A stretch of DNA of 64,000 bases, from contig JALRMH010000005.1 in the NCBI GenBank assembly GCA_026119935.1, positions 558,001-622,000 on the forward strand. Direction: 5' to 3'. The position numbers were made by a program, and so were the translations under genes. Position 1 is the first letter of the stretch. Each line of letters starts with the position of its first letter. Positions 1 through 9,682 of this stretch are shown here, piece by piece. This DNA is from Endothia cerciana (Eukaryota > Ascomycota > Sordariomycetes > Diaporthales > Cryphonectriaceae). The notes under the pieces are model-generated. The model had not been told where the DNA came from, did not search any database, and saw nothing but the letters and a program-made list of their open reading frames with translations.

Positions 1-870
1 CACTGGCCACCGTGAGCAGCCTGATATAGGCTTCGGCGTGTGGCAGAGGCTCATGCCTGACTGGTTGCGTATCTCCAGTCGCCAACGAGCTCCTGGCATT
101 AAAAGAAGTGATCAGCTCTATTCGCGCTTTTAGCTAGAACCAGAGGAAACCAAGGGAGTCTAAGACAGAAACGGGGAAGGGGGGGGGGGGTTACCCCAGC
201 AGGCTCACTTACCTGAGATGAGAAAAAGTGCGTCAGGAAAAGCCACAAGAGGAGGTGGTTGGAATAATGGCCCTCAGAGCTCTTGCGGCTAAGAGATGGT
301 GCTGACGGGCCTCATGCCTGTCTTTACTTACAAATGACATGCCGCATCTTTGAACCCCTCTTGGTGATGTGGCCGCTATGGGCGTGGGGCACAGCTCATA
401 TGCCTCCCTTGACGGGAACACGCAAGATGTCCATATGGTTGGCATTGCGCTGCTTGGCCAGGAGAATCGCTCCAGTTCCACGTTTGCTCCTGCATCGGCA
501 TCCTTCTCCGGATGGATTTTCCCTCCCTGTCAATGCGTGTTTGCGCACTATCGAGCATGGTGTCCCTTCGATGGCGTTCAGATGAACTAATTACCATGTC
601 CAGCTGACTCATACCTAAATCCCCAACACCGCTGCCCACCCCTCTCCAGTATGGATATAGGACATCTCTCGCCTGCCCCTATAGTTCAGCCATCGAGGCT
701 TCCATTCTCCGTCCTCTCTTTTCCTTCGCCACAGCAGATACAGTTGGTTATCTAACACTACCCAGCCTAGCCCTCAAAGGATATCGGCCGTTGACCCCCT
801 CCGCATCTCTGTGCTGGACGGCTACCTAAATAGTTACATCATAACTAACTATCCGGCAATCTCGATCACC
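1..870. other. Left-edge intergenic region
   Basis: No gene is supported here. Several short overlapping frames on both strands (about 230-640) have no recognisable domain and no consistent splice structure. A run of 12 G lies at 179-190. The last part is the pyrimidine-rich leader of the acetyltransferase that starts at 871. Confidence 0.6.
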
Positions 871-1596
871 ATGCAGATAGCTGAGAAACCCACCTTCTAT
901 TTCCCCATTGAGACGCCCCTCTCAGATGACCGCGTCAAGCTCATCCCCTTCGACATAGACCTCCACAGCGCGGCCTTCGTCAATCAGTCCCGGGACCACC
1001 CGGCGCTCTTCGCCCATATGCCCCGCGGGCCCTTCGAGACGGTCAGCGCCTGGAAGTCCCAGTTCTCAGACCCCAGCTCGTTCTTCTCGCCCTCCAACCC
1101 ATCCAGCTTCGTCTTCGCCATCATCGACACGACCCGCCCGCCCTCGACCGAGGACGAGGACGGCGAGTTCGCGGGCGTCGTCCTGTACATGAACACCTCC
1201 AAGGCACACCTGAGCACCGAGATCGGCTTCATTGTCGTGCTGCCTAAATACCAGCGCACGCACGTCGCCACCAACACGGTCGGCCTGCTGATGCAGTATG
1301 CCTTTGGGCGCCCGGATGAGGGCGGCCTGGGCCTAACCCGGGTCGGGTGGATAACCAGCACCGCGAACATTGCCAGCGCCAGGCTCGCGGAGAAGATAGG
1401 GTACCGCAAGGTCGGCGTCATCCCGTACCATTACTGTTTCCCGCTGGGTAAGAGGAGCGAGAAAGTGGGCAACGGGAAGCCGCTACCGCCGGACAGCGAT
1501 CCTGATGACTTATGGAGGGACAGCCTCATTTACAGTATGAGCTGGGACCAGTGGGAGGCGGCACGTGGCACGGTCGAGGAGTTGATGGCCCGGTAA
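871..1596 (+). CDS. GNAT-family N-acetyltransferase (RimJ/RimL-like)
   Basis: Single-exon gene of 241 residues. The frame is open further upstream, but the first ATG is at 871 and it begins directly with the family's N-terminal strand. Members transfer acetyl from acetyl-CoA to an amino group; the fungal branch with this layout usually has no defined substrate. Seen: an N-terminal part with the pattern DDRVKLIPFD (about residues 19-28); a central strand 'EFAGVVLYMNTS' (99-110); the strand 'STEIGFIVVLPKYQRTHVATN' region (115-135), which corresponds to the acetyl-CoA binding motif A; and the hallmark 'N-xx-S-xxx-A-EK-x-GY-xx-VG' near 166-182. Length fits a complete protein. GC-rich third positions match neighbouring genes. 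Family call is firm; substrate unknown. Confidence 0.85.
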   Translation: MQIAEKPTFYFPIETPLSDDRVKLIPFDIDLHSAAFVNQSRDHPALFAHMPRGPFETVSAWKSQFSDPSSFFSPSNPSSFVFAIIDTTRPPSTEDEDGEFAGVVLYMNTSKAHLSTEIGFIVVLPKYQRTHVATNTVGLLMQYAFGRPDEGGLGLTRVGWITSTANIASARLAEKIGYRKVGVIPYHYCFPLGKRSEKVGNGKPLPPDSDPDDLWRDSLIYSMSWDQWEAARGTVEELMAR

Positions 1597-2476
1597 CACG
1601 ATGATGGAACATCGCGCAACTCAGTCCGCCCTTTTCTACGCGGTTATCAGACTACCAAATGTTGTGAGGCCGACCTGCATAGCAGTATATAGACCACAGA
1701 TCATTCTCAGTCAGCAGGGGTAGAGGTCTCCCTTTGGAGCTGCTATATAAATACCTAAAGAGGGTTTTAGATCAGGCTGGCCCGAAGTGAGAACACGGCC
1801 CTTGCATCCTTCTCACGGTGAGCGTGTCTGTACTACGTCAGTAGCCTTGACGAAGTCCTTCCTAGAGTCCCTTTAAAATGTTGCTGCGTTGGGGACTCTG
1901 GATATCAATGATAATTGTATGCAAGCATTTCGCCTGATTTCGGCACAGCCCCCCCCCCCCCCATCCTCCCCTTGGCCCCCCACCTCGTTCCTCGTCAGGT
2001 GCGTACATGCATGAAAAGGATGAGAAGTAAGCAAGAGATGAGAGCGGACCGAATTGTAGAGAAGGGAGAAGAAATCGAAGTGAATAACTTGAATCATCCC
2101 GATGAGTGGTTTGCTCATAGTTTCCATTCACATTGATCTGGGAGTAAAGGCTGTAGCGGCTAGTACGAGGAAAAATCTGCATCTATTATACCCCGTCTCA
2201 TCCATCTTGTTTTGCGTGTGTTTCTTACCTCTAGATGGCACATATGTTTGTGACGTGGTTGCAGCAGAAGGACTCGCTGCGCGGCGATCTCGGTGCAGGG
2301 ATGAACCCTCGTCCGTCTGTGGATACAGGACATAGTGTACAATAGTAGACCGTCAACTTCCTGTGAATCCGCCTCCGACGACATCAAATGTCTTGAGATC
2401 GCCTGAGATCCGGACCGGAAGGCAGGAGAGCCACGAGACCTACTCAATCTTTGAACGGGCTGTACAAATCGGGAAC
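1597..2476. other. Intergenic region with C14 tract
   Basis: No gene supported. A run of 14 C lies at 1949-1962. The short frames around it on both strands are low-complexity products of the run. Confidence 0.6.
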
Positions 2477-3307
2477 ATGGCCCAGCCGTCACCCCTCCTC
2501 TTCCTCATCACCGGCGCGGGCCGGGGCATCGGGCGGGGCCTGACACGCCTCCTGCTATCCAAGGGCCACCGCGTGTTCCTCATTGACAACAACCATACGG
2601 AGCTGGACCACCTCGTCTCCGCACACCTGTCCCCCTCCTTCCCCAGGGACGCCTTCTGCCCGTCGCTCACCGACCTCCGCAAGCCCTCCGAGATCAAGGC
2701 CGCCGTCGCGCAGGCCGCGGCCTTCTTCGACAACAGGCTCGACGTGCTCATCAACAACGCCGCGCTGACGGGGACGCTGGGCGCCGCCGCCGCGCGGTTC
2801 GAGGACCTGCCGCTGGAGGCCTGGAGCGCGTCGCTGGAGACGAACCTGACGGCGCCGATGCTGCTCGCCCAGGCGTGCGTGCCGCTCCTCCGGAAGGGCG
2901 CCGCGGGGAGGGGGGGTGGTGATGGTGGCGGGACGATCATCCACATGTCCTCGACGCGCGCGAGGCAGAGCGAGCCGCAGAGCGAGGCGTATGCGGCGAC
3001 CAAGGCGGGGCTGATCGGGCTTACGCACGCGATGGCGTCGAGCCTGGCGGGCGATGGGATCACGGTGAATGCGATCCTGCCGGGGTGGATCAATGTGGCC
3101 AACGAGTGCAAGGAGGCGGACGAGAAGGGGACGGGGTGGGGGGATGGGCTCAGTGAGGAGGATCATGCGTGGCACTTCAGTGGGAGGGTAGGGAAGGTCG
3201 AGGATGTGCTTGGTGCTATTGAGTTCCTTGTGAGGGAGAGGTTTGTCAATGGGACGGAGATCGTGTTAGATGGCGGCGTGAGTAGGAAAATGGTATATCC
3301 TGAGTAG
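2477..3307 (+). CDS. Short-chain dehydrogenase/reductase (classical SDR)
   Basis: Single-exon gene, 276 residues. The frame is open upstream to a GTG at 2363, but the first ATG is 2477 and starts eleven residues before the Rossmann motif, as is normal. NAD(P)-dependent oxidoreductase, probably cytosolic. Seen: cofactor motif TGAGRGIG at residues 12-19, NNAA at 93-96 (structural NNAG), catalytic Ser at about 158-159, and Tyr172-x3-Lys176 (YAATK). The C-terminal substrate loop is followed by the 'NGTEIVLDGG' strand (258-267) typical of the family. A Gly-rich insertion (about 141-152) sits before the catalytic Ser strand. The acidic residue after strand 2 (LIDNN, Asp37) suggests NAD(H) preference; that is an inference. 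Substrate not predictable. Two long antisense frames here are shadows of its GC-rich codon use. Confidence 0.9.
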   Translation: MAQPSPLLFLITGAGRGIGRGLTRLLLSKGHRVFLIDNNHTELDHLVSAHLSPSFPRDAFCPSLTDLRKPSEIKAAVAQAAAFFDNRLDVLINNAALTGTLGAAAARFEDLPLEAWSASLETNLTAPMLLAQACVPLLRKGAAGRGGGDGGGTIIHMSSTRARQSEPQSEAYAATKAGLIGLTHAMASSLAGDGITVNAILPGWINVANECKEADEKGTGWGDGLSEEDHAWHFSGRVGKVEDVLGAIEFLVRERFVNGTEIVLDGGVSRKMVYPE

Positions 3308-4135
3308 ACTTCACACGATACGACTGGTATTCTCAGAGACAAGCATTCCACGTTGGATGCAAGGGCCGGCATTCTCAAGTGTGATCTCTTGTACATGCTT
3401 AGGTGACCAATGATGGTGTAGCAGGGACGGCATGTGAAGCAATTTGCCAAGTGAGATCGGTGGGCCAAAGACGATGCAATCTCCAGAAGCCGTCTTCTTG
3501 CGAAATGGCCGGCCACTCGAGGTCACCATCTTAGCTGCCGTGGTTGGGTGTACAGTAGATCAGCATGCCTCCTTGCCGGCACCGAGAGTTGACGAAAGCC
3601 CCCCTGCGAAACACTGTCTCAAAAGCATTTCAGGGGTAGCTCTTGCCTTGATGACAGATGTGCTCGAGCTCAAGGTCGATCAGCTGAGCAATGGAGACAG
3701 ACTGTGAAGCTCGACCTCATGTTTGCTTGTTCTCATGCGATCTGAAACCTCCCAAGTAACATGGCAAGCTCATGACTTGAGCTCGGGCTGCAGCTGGCCA
3801 GGGCTGCCCCGCGTCAGGAGCTGGGGACTAATGACAGCGGGCCGGCCCACTGTAGCATGCTCCACATCAGGGCTCCTTCTGGCGGTCAGGGTCCCGTGGG
3901 GCCAGTTCTGCCCCATGGCGATGAGAGGCTGTGCTTGGTGAAGCCAACAAGCCGTTCCAAAGCCCGAAATCTCTTAAATGACCTCTCGTATGTGAGTTGT
4001 CAGCATTCAGACCGCAACTGGAGATTTCTGTTGAACCAATCTGGTTATTGGCAGCTTTCTAGAGCTTTTCATCACCCTTCACACCTCAATCCAGACCGGC
4101 CGGCCGGTATTTACCTGTGAAGCGCGCAGAGCACG
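3308..4135. other. Intergenic region
   Basis: No gene supported. Short frames lack homology signals. The last 100 bases are the leader of the metacaspase gene and contain no in-frame extension that could encode the usual prodomain. Confidence 0.55.
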
Positions 4136-5342
4136 ATGCCACGCAAGAAGGCCCTGATCATCGGTATCAACTACACCGGTACCAATAATCAGCTGAATGG
4201 CTGCATCAACGATGCTATGAACGTGCGCGATTTCCTCGTGACCGAACGTGGCTTCTCGGACAGCAGCCACGACATGATCATCATGACCGATGACCCGGAG
4301 AACGAGGGCACGCCGTTCTGGCCGAACGGAGAGAACATGATGGCTGCTTTCGAATGGCTGACTTCGTACAACGAAGCTGGGGACAGACTTTGGCTGTCGT
4401 ACTCGGGACACGGAGGTGTGGCTCTCGGAACAATACAGAAGACTGTAGGGGCCGCACGGAACTGACAAGAGGAAGGCCAGGTCAAGGATACGGACGACGA
4501 CCGTCCTTCAGGCTTCGAAGACACGATCTGCCCCGTTGACTTCCAGGACAACGGCCAGATCACAAGTAGCCAGGTAAGAGGATCCCGCACGTAGAGCCGT
4601 CGACCCGACCTAGAAAGGCTGACTGTTTCCCGCTGCCCAGCTTCACCGCTCCATTGTGTCGCCCATGAACCCCGAAGCGAGACTCACGATCCTCTTCGAC
4701 TGCTGCCACTCGGGCTCCGCATGCGAACTTCCCTACATATTTCGACCCGACGAGAACGGCAACATCAACCTGATGGACCAGATTAAGAAGGGCGTCGAGC
4801 TCGTGCGTGCCGCAGAACACCTGGTCCAGGGCGGTTGGAGTAGGGACAAGGTGTCGGATGCCAAGATGCTCCTCGGTGGTGCCACCGACTTCTTCAACGG
4901 GCTACACCACGCGAGAGGCCACGACGTTGATGAGGAGGGCCTGGCGGTGGAGAACTTTAAAGAGCATTGGGAGAAGGAGAATAAAGACGTGTGGATGTTC
5001 TCCGGCTGCCGTGATGATCAGACGTCGGCAGATGCCACCATCTCGGGGTCGGCCACAGGCGCTATGTCGTGGGCATTCATCGGGACGATGAAGGAGAGCC
5101 CGGAGCTGAGCTATGTTGAGGTGTGTGCACGTCGGGGCGCTCGTGATCAGTCCTGGTCGGTGCTGACGGTTGAGCAGATCCTGCAGACCACGCGTGAGAG
5201 GCTGCTCAACAACTATGCTCAGATCCCACAGCTCAGCTGTGGTGGTCACTACGACCTCGATCAGCCACTTCTAGTAAGTCTCGATGCACGCCCAACCCTT
5301 GATTATCTCCATCAAGACATTGACGGTTAGTGGCAGCTGTAA
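4136..5342 (+). CDS. Type I metacaspase lacking the N-terminal prodomain
   Basis: Cysteine peptidase of the C14B family, which cleaves after Arg/Lys and acts in stress response, protein-aggregate clearance and ageing. Reconstructed exons: 4136-4415, 4476-4573, 4641-5120, 5175-5273, 5331-5342, giving 969 bases and 322 residues. Introns are 60, 67, 54 and 57 bp, the first three with a clear CTGAC branch point. Seen: p20 fold beginning at residue 4 (KKALIIGINY), catalytic His92 in YSGHGG, catalytic Cys148 in DCCHSGSA, and the p10 end 'IPQLSCGGHYDLDQPL'. The third intron is 54 bp and stop-free, so an unspliced reading gives 18 spurious residues; removing it restores the family sequence 'SYVE-QILQTTR'. 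The Pro/Gln/Tyr-rich prodomain of most fungal type I metacaspases is absent: the protein starts at the p20 domain. Family call is firm. Confidence 0.92.
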
Positions 5343-5764
5343 CACCTGATGCCTCCAGGAACGGCAGCGAAAGGGTCGATGGGATCCACATGGGAAGCTG
5401 AAGAATTCGAAGCAGTGGGCACGATGAGGTTTTGGTTAATTTCCCTTGGATGAAAGGGGAAACTCGGGAGCATCTAAGGTCTAGTCTAGCCTGAAGTTTG
5501 GGAGGGAGGGTCGCCCTGGAGGCGTTGATCGTCTTTGCAAGCGGGAGGGGAGATGTGGGGAGCGATGACTCAGCAGATTGGACTACATCAGTTGCGATGC
5601 TTTATTCATCGCAACTGCACAATTCCACTTTCAGACCTCGTCCTTGGACCCAGCTCGACCCAACCCAGCGCAGTCAACCGCACACAAGGCTTCATCCTTC
5701 TCCATGTAGGTTTCTCGCAGGCTCTATCTCAGCCTCTTCGCTAGACGACCAAAGACCCGTCACG
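5343..5764. other. Intergenic region
   Basis: Spacer between the metacaspase stop and the MED22 start, same strand. No gene supported; it presumably holds the 3' end of one transcript and the promoter of the next. Confidence 0.55.
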
Positions 5765-6392
5765 ATGGAGCGCAACCAGCAGGCGACCACGACGTCTCTC
5801 ATGTGTAAGCGAAGCCCGGAAAAGTTCCCCGTGAGGCAGCGGTCAAGAGCGCCTGCCCCCGATGCCACACAGACATATGATGCACTCATGCTGATTGACC
5901 AGTCCGAGAGGGAGAGACCATTGCCGAGATACTTCAGGCCTATCAAAAGCTCGTGGCCATTGCGACAGACCGCATCACCAATAAGGCCTCCATCGGCCAA
6001 GCAGCCCACAACAGTATGGCTATGCAGCTGGAAACCCAGAGACTCGTATGTCAGTGCCGAATTGGTATGCTATCCCTGGATCTACTGACCCGGCGGTGCA
6101 GATCAAAGGTGTCGAGAATCTGCTTGCTTTGACCCGCCGGATCCGTGAGCTCTGGGTTGTCGGGCCCATTCGGAAGCCGGACGAGGGCAGCCGCCAGCTG
6201 GAGGAGACTATAGAGGCCGAGGTGCAGACCGTGACCGAGATCCTGAACCAGCTGCGCTCCAATACCCGACAGCAGTACGTCAGCGCTGGTGGAGGTTACG
6301 GGCAGTATGTGGTGGGACCACTGGCACAGCCACCGCCGGCAGGAGCCGTGTCGACGAACGCAGCACCACCAAGTGTAAACGGGACGGCTTAG
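5765..6392 (+). CDS. MED22: Mediator complex subunit 22 (Srb6/Surfeit-5 family)
   Basis: Subunit of the Mediator head module, which couples transcription factors to RNA polymerase II. Reconstructed exons: 5765-5804, 5903-6045, 6102-6392, giving 474 bases and 157 residues; introns are 98 and 56 bp. Seen: a short N-terminus, then helices with 'GETIAEILQAYQKLV' (about 17-31), the conserved 'MQLETQRLIKG' to 'LLALTRRIRELWVVGP' block (about 54-83), and a C-terminal helix followed by a Gly/Pro/Ala-rich tail. The spacing of the LL-LTR-x-REL-W-x-GP block is the strongest sign of the family. No single exon scores convincingly alone; frame continuity across both introns supports the model. It could only otherwise be a generic coiled-coil protein. 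Confidence 0.82.
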
Positions 6393-7501
6393 GAAGCCTG
6401 CTCGTCCTCGCCAGATGGATCTGCTCCTACGAACATGATGCCATCACTTGGAGACGAGGCGGCTGTGAAACTCTATCTATTTTCCTCGGATCAAACGCTA
6501 TTTGACGGGCGGCTAGTTTGAACATTTCCTGGAGAAACAGTCCCATCGAGGGTACCACCCGGATTTCAGGCGCATTTGCGGTCATTACACCGGGCTGCCG
6601 CCTAATCCTCGTACCAGGCGGTCGAGCACGCTGCTTCTTGTTGACTTTCCTGGGCTTCGTGGGTGAGGGTAGCTGGGGCAGCTGGGGCTTCTATCTGACG
6701 CCCATGCACGGGACCGAGATGGACAATTCAGGTCCTTATGCCCGCTCATGTGCGTCGCGCAATGCGTCCCAATATCTTCCCACTATGACAAGCCAAAGGC
6801 GCTGAATAGCGATCAGTAGATGAATTATTTTGGCACGGGCGTCTTGATGGCATGCGTCATGAGAAGCCAAACAACAAGGCGCCTTGATGTCAACTGTCAG
6901 GTCACTCGAGGACAGCCCAAATCGGTCAAGAAATAAGTCTGAGAAGACCATGACAGGTTGACAGCCCATAGTATGCATCATCTCACGCATAGTAATATTG
7001 TATCAGGTAATCCATCAAAGGCCGGTTAGATACATTCATTCCATTAGGGTCTAGAGCTCCGCGATTCCAGCAGGTGTCCTGTGTTCTGCGTATGTACGCA
7101 TTAAAGGTAACTACTGAAGTCCGCGACCAGGTTTTCAATAAGGTCGACTGAATGTTGAAAGTTGATGTGCTTGAGCATCAGAGACAGCCGGCATGTGTGA
7201 CCGCGAGGATTCCTCAGTCACTGCTGCTCGTAGAGAATCATAGAGACAAGCGCTCTACGTTTCATCCGTGTAGGTAGTTCGAGTCACAACTTCTCAGAAG
7301 CCATCGCGCCTTAGGGACTCGACATATAGTGCTAAACATAAATAACCTGCCCCCTAGTCTTCATCCTAGAGGTCCAGGCCCTTTCAATCACAAACAGACC
7401 TTGATTTCACCGAAAGGAATATCAGTGCAACTTCGCATCCAGCCTCAGCGGGAGCAGCGACAACGGTAGGAAATCTTATCACCGATTCTTGTTACTCGAA
7501 G
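6393..7501. other. Intergenic region
   Basis: About 1.1 kb with no supported gene. Short frames on both strands have no domain, no good splice sites and ordinary base composition. Confidence 0.5.
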
Positions 7502-7705
7502 ATGTATTATTATGTCCCCTTCAACAACTACCGCGCACCACGTTATGCTCCTTACTGCATGTGCGATCATCCGATTCATGGGGGAGAGCCTTGCAGGGCG
7601 GACCTCTTCGGCGATTATAGGATCTGCCCATTCTGCTTGAATGATCATAACACTTCTCAGGAAGGGGCACGAGGACCTATCAACAGCCTGGGCAGGCGAA
7701 TGTAG
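7502..7705 (+). CDS. Possible small Cys-rich (zinc-ribbon-like) protein, 67 aa
   Basis: Unrecognised. A complete ATG-to-TAG frame of 67 residues with a Tyr-rich start and five cysteines in the pattern Cys19-x-Cys21-x9-Cys31-x10-Cys42-x2-Cys45, plus His23, His26 and His49. Such spacing is compatible with a small metal-binding knuckle. Small proteins of this general type are frequent in fungi, but I cannot name a family. No signal peptide is evident, which argues against a secreted effector. The gene would stand alone between MED22 and the peptide transporter. The Cys spacing is the only evidence; chance is possible at this length. Confidence 0.4.
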   Translation: MYYYVPFNNYRAPRYAPYCMCDHPIHGGEPCRADLFGDYRICPFCLNDHNTSQEGARGPINSLGRRM

Positions 7706-9682
7706 GGGTGGTTCTACGATTGATCACGGGTGACAGAGTGTTGTAGGGATTTTAGTTGTTACAATTAAGATTCATTCAGATTGTGCCACATATCGCGTTC
7801 GCTTGGTGATACGACCGTGCAGGCGGTGCCCAGGTGATGATGGCCGATGAATCCTATCACATTTCTGCGCCTCTACCTAGAAAGCCATCATCGCTGCACT
7901 GTTGCAGTGCTGCATTATCGCCCCAGTGGTGTACACCCGGCAGCATGTTGTCTGGCCCCCGCGCCAGGCCAAATCTTACATAGTAAGTCTTACCCTCCAC
8001 CCTCCACGGTGGTCACAGGCCAGCTTGTGACGGCTATTGCCCTAGAACTCCACTGCTGCTGGTCCTTACACGGAGCCAAGTGCGTCCATGTGTACCTCGC
8101 CGGCCTTGGAAAGCCACGTTGGCGTTGTGGACCCATGTCGTAGGGCTTGGTAGAGGAAGTTCTAGATGAAGTTGAGTGAAGAAGTCGATAAGATAGCGGC
8201 TCAGCCAGATATGCAGCCAGATGCAACAACAGGGACAGGGCATCTGCGGGCTTGGCGCGGCCGTGAACGCTACGGCGCAGCCAAGTGGGGACTGGGGCTG
8301 GACGTTATTTCTGGATGTCGACGTCTGGTCGTTACACTCGCCCACCATCGTCACCATACGTCCACGCCACGCCAAGGTCTCTTGCGCTATGCACTGGCAT
8401 TAGAGGATGGCTCTTGGCCGATCTGACATACTGTTTGGGGTCCAAGTGAGCCGTCGATATACATCTCGCACCTGCCAAGGACCTGCGCTCCACGTGAACC
8501 CTGGACTAGTTGAAGCTTCTTTGCCTGAAGCAGAAGGTGTTCAAGGCCGGGGGGTTACGAGGACTTGGCAGATCACTATCGAGACCTTTAAAAGGCGCGT
8601 AGGATGCGTGCCACTTCTAGTGAACAGCACTAGAAACATTCTAGGGGTCAATCGAGACTCGACGGCGCGCCGGCTATTACGATGCGAACAGCTCGTTGGC
8701 AATGGTAATTGGAGAAAGGACGAGGAATGGGGCACAGAATTTGTAACGCCGACCCATCCCTAAATCGCAGGAAGAATGGCGTACGTCCACATCCTCTGCG
8801 CAGTCTCACTTTATCGCCTGGTGACGGCTGCGGCGCAATGATGTTGGAGCAGGCCATCGTGAGCCTCAACAGCCGACGAGACCTCCATGTCCTCAATATT
8901 CAGCGTCACTCGAATTAGTCACGAATGCGGTGGAGGGGCGGTTGCCTCGGCCAGGCTTATCAATTTGGACCTTTGCATTTTTTTTCCTGTTGCCAAGACG
9001 ATAAAGCAAGCCCAACCTATAACAAGATCCGCGCGAGGCCCCAACGGAATTTGCCAAGTCGCCTAGCGCTCAACACCCTCAGGGGTGGCGACTCGAATAT
9101 TCCACGATGGAAGCATCACACCATCTTCAAATTTTCGACACTTATCGGGAGGCCACGAACGGCTCTGGCCGAGTGTTGACGCTGTGGGTTGGCGTGAGAA
9201 AGCTGTCAAGCTTCTTCCACGGGTGCGTGCTGAGAAGAAGCTGAAAACTCGAACCACACTAGGCTGAAACAACTTCTCCGGAGCCAGTTGGCTCGACGTC
9301 GCATGAGCATTCTTGAGACCTTCCACTGAGCGGTCTAGTGGCCAAAGTCTTTGTCCAGGAGGACCCAGATGTCACGTTCCCCAGATCTAAACGTAGGGTT
9401 CCCTGCTCTCATCACTCGTCTATCGCCTTCGAGATGTAGGTGGAGATGGTCTGGAATTCGGTCGATCTAACCCGAATGGAGGCCAGTTCCAATTACCATC
9501 TCTTCTCGTCTAATAGTCTGATTCGGTGGGCTAAGCACGATAAGGAATATCCCATTGTAGCTGTCACACGACCTCTCAAGGGCTACAAATGAGACCCAGA
9601 CCCCTAACATGTCCATGTCTCGTCCCCAGAAACTCTTCGCACAATTGAGTCCCCACCTCACCTCGGCACGCACGCGCCAACA
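7706..9682. other. Intergenic region
   Basis: About 2 kb without a supported gene. Frames of 60-118 codons occur on both strands and overlap one another, without domains or splice-consistent extension. The final part, from about 9480, is the leader of the PTR2 gene. Confidence 0.5.

Noticed and set aside
2440..3175. Two long minus-strand frames (223 and 206 codons) opposite the SDR gene
   Set aside because: Arg/Pro/Ala-rich shadows produced by GC-rich third positions of the SDR; the sense strand carries all family motifs.
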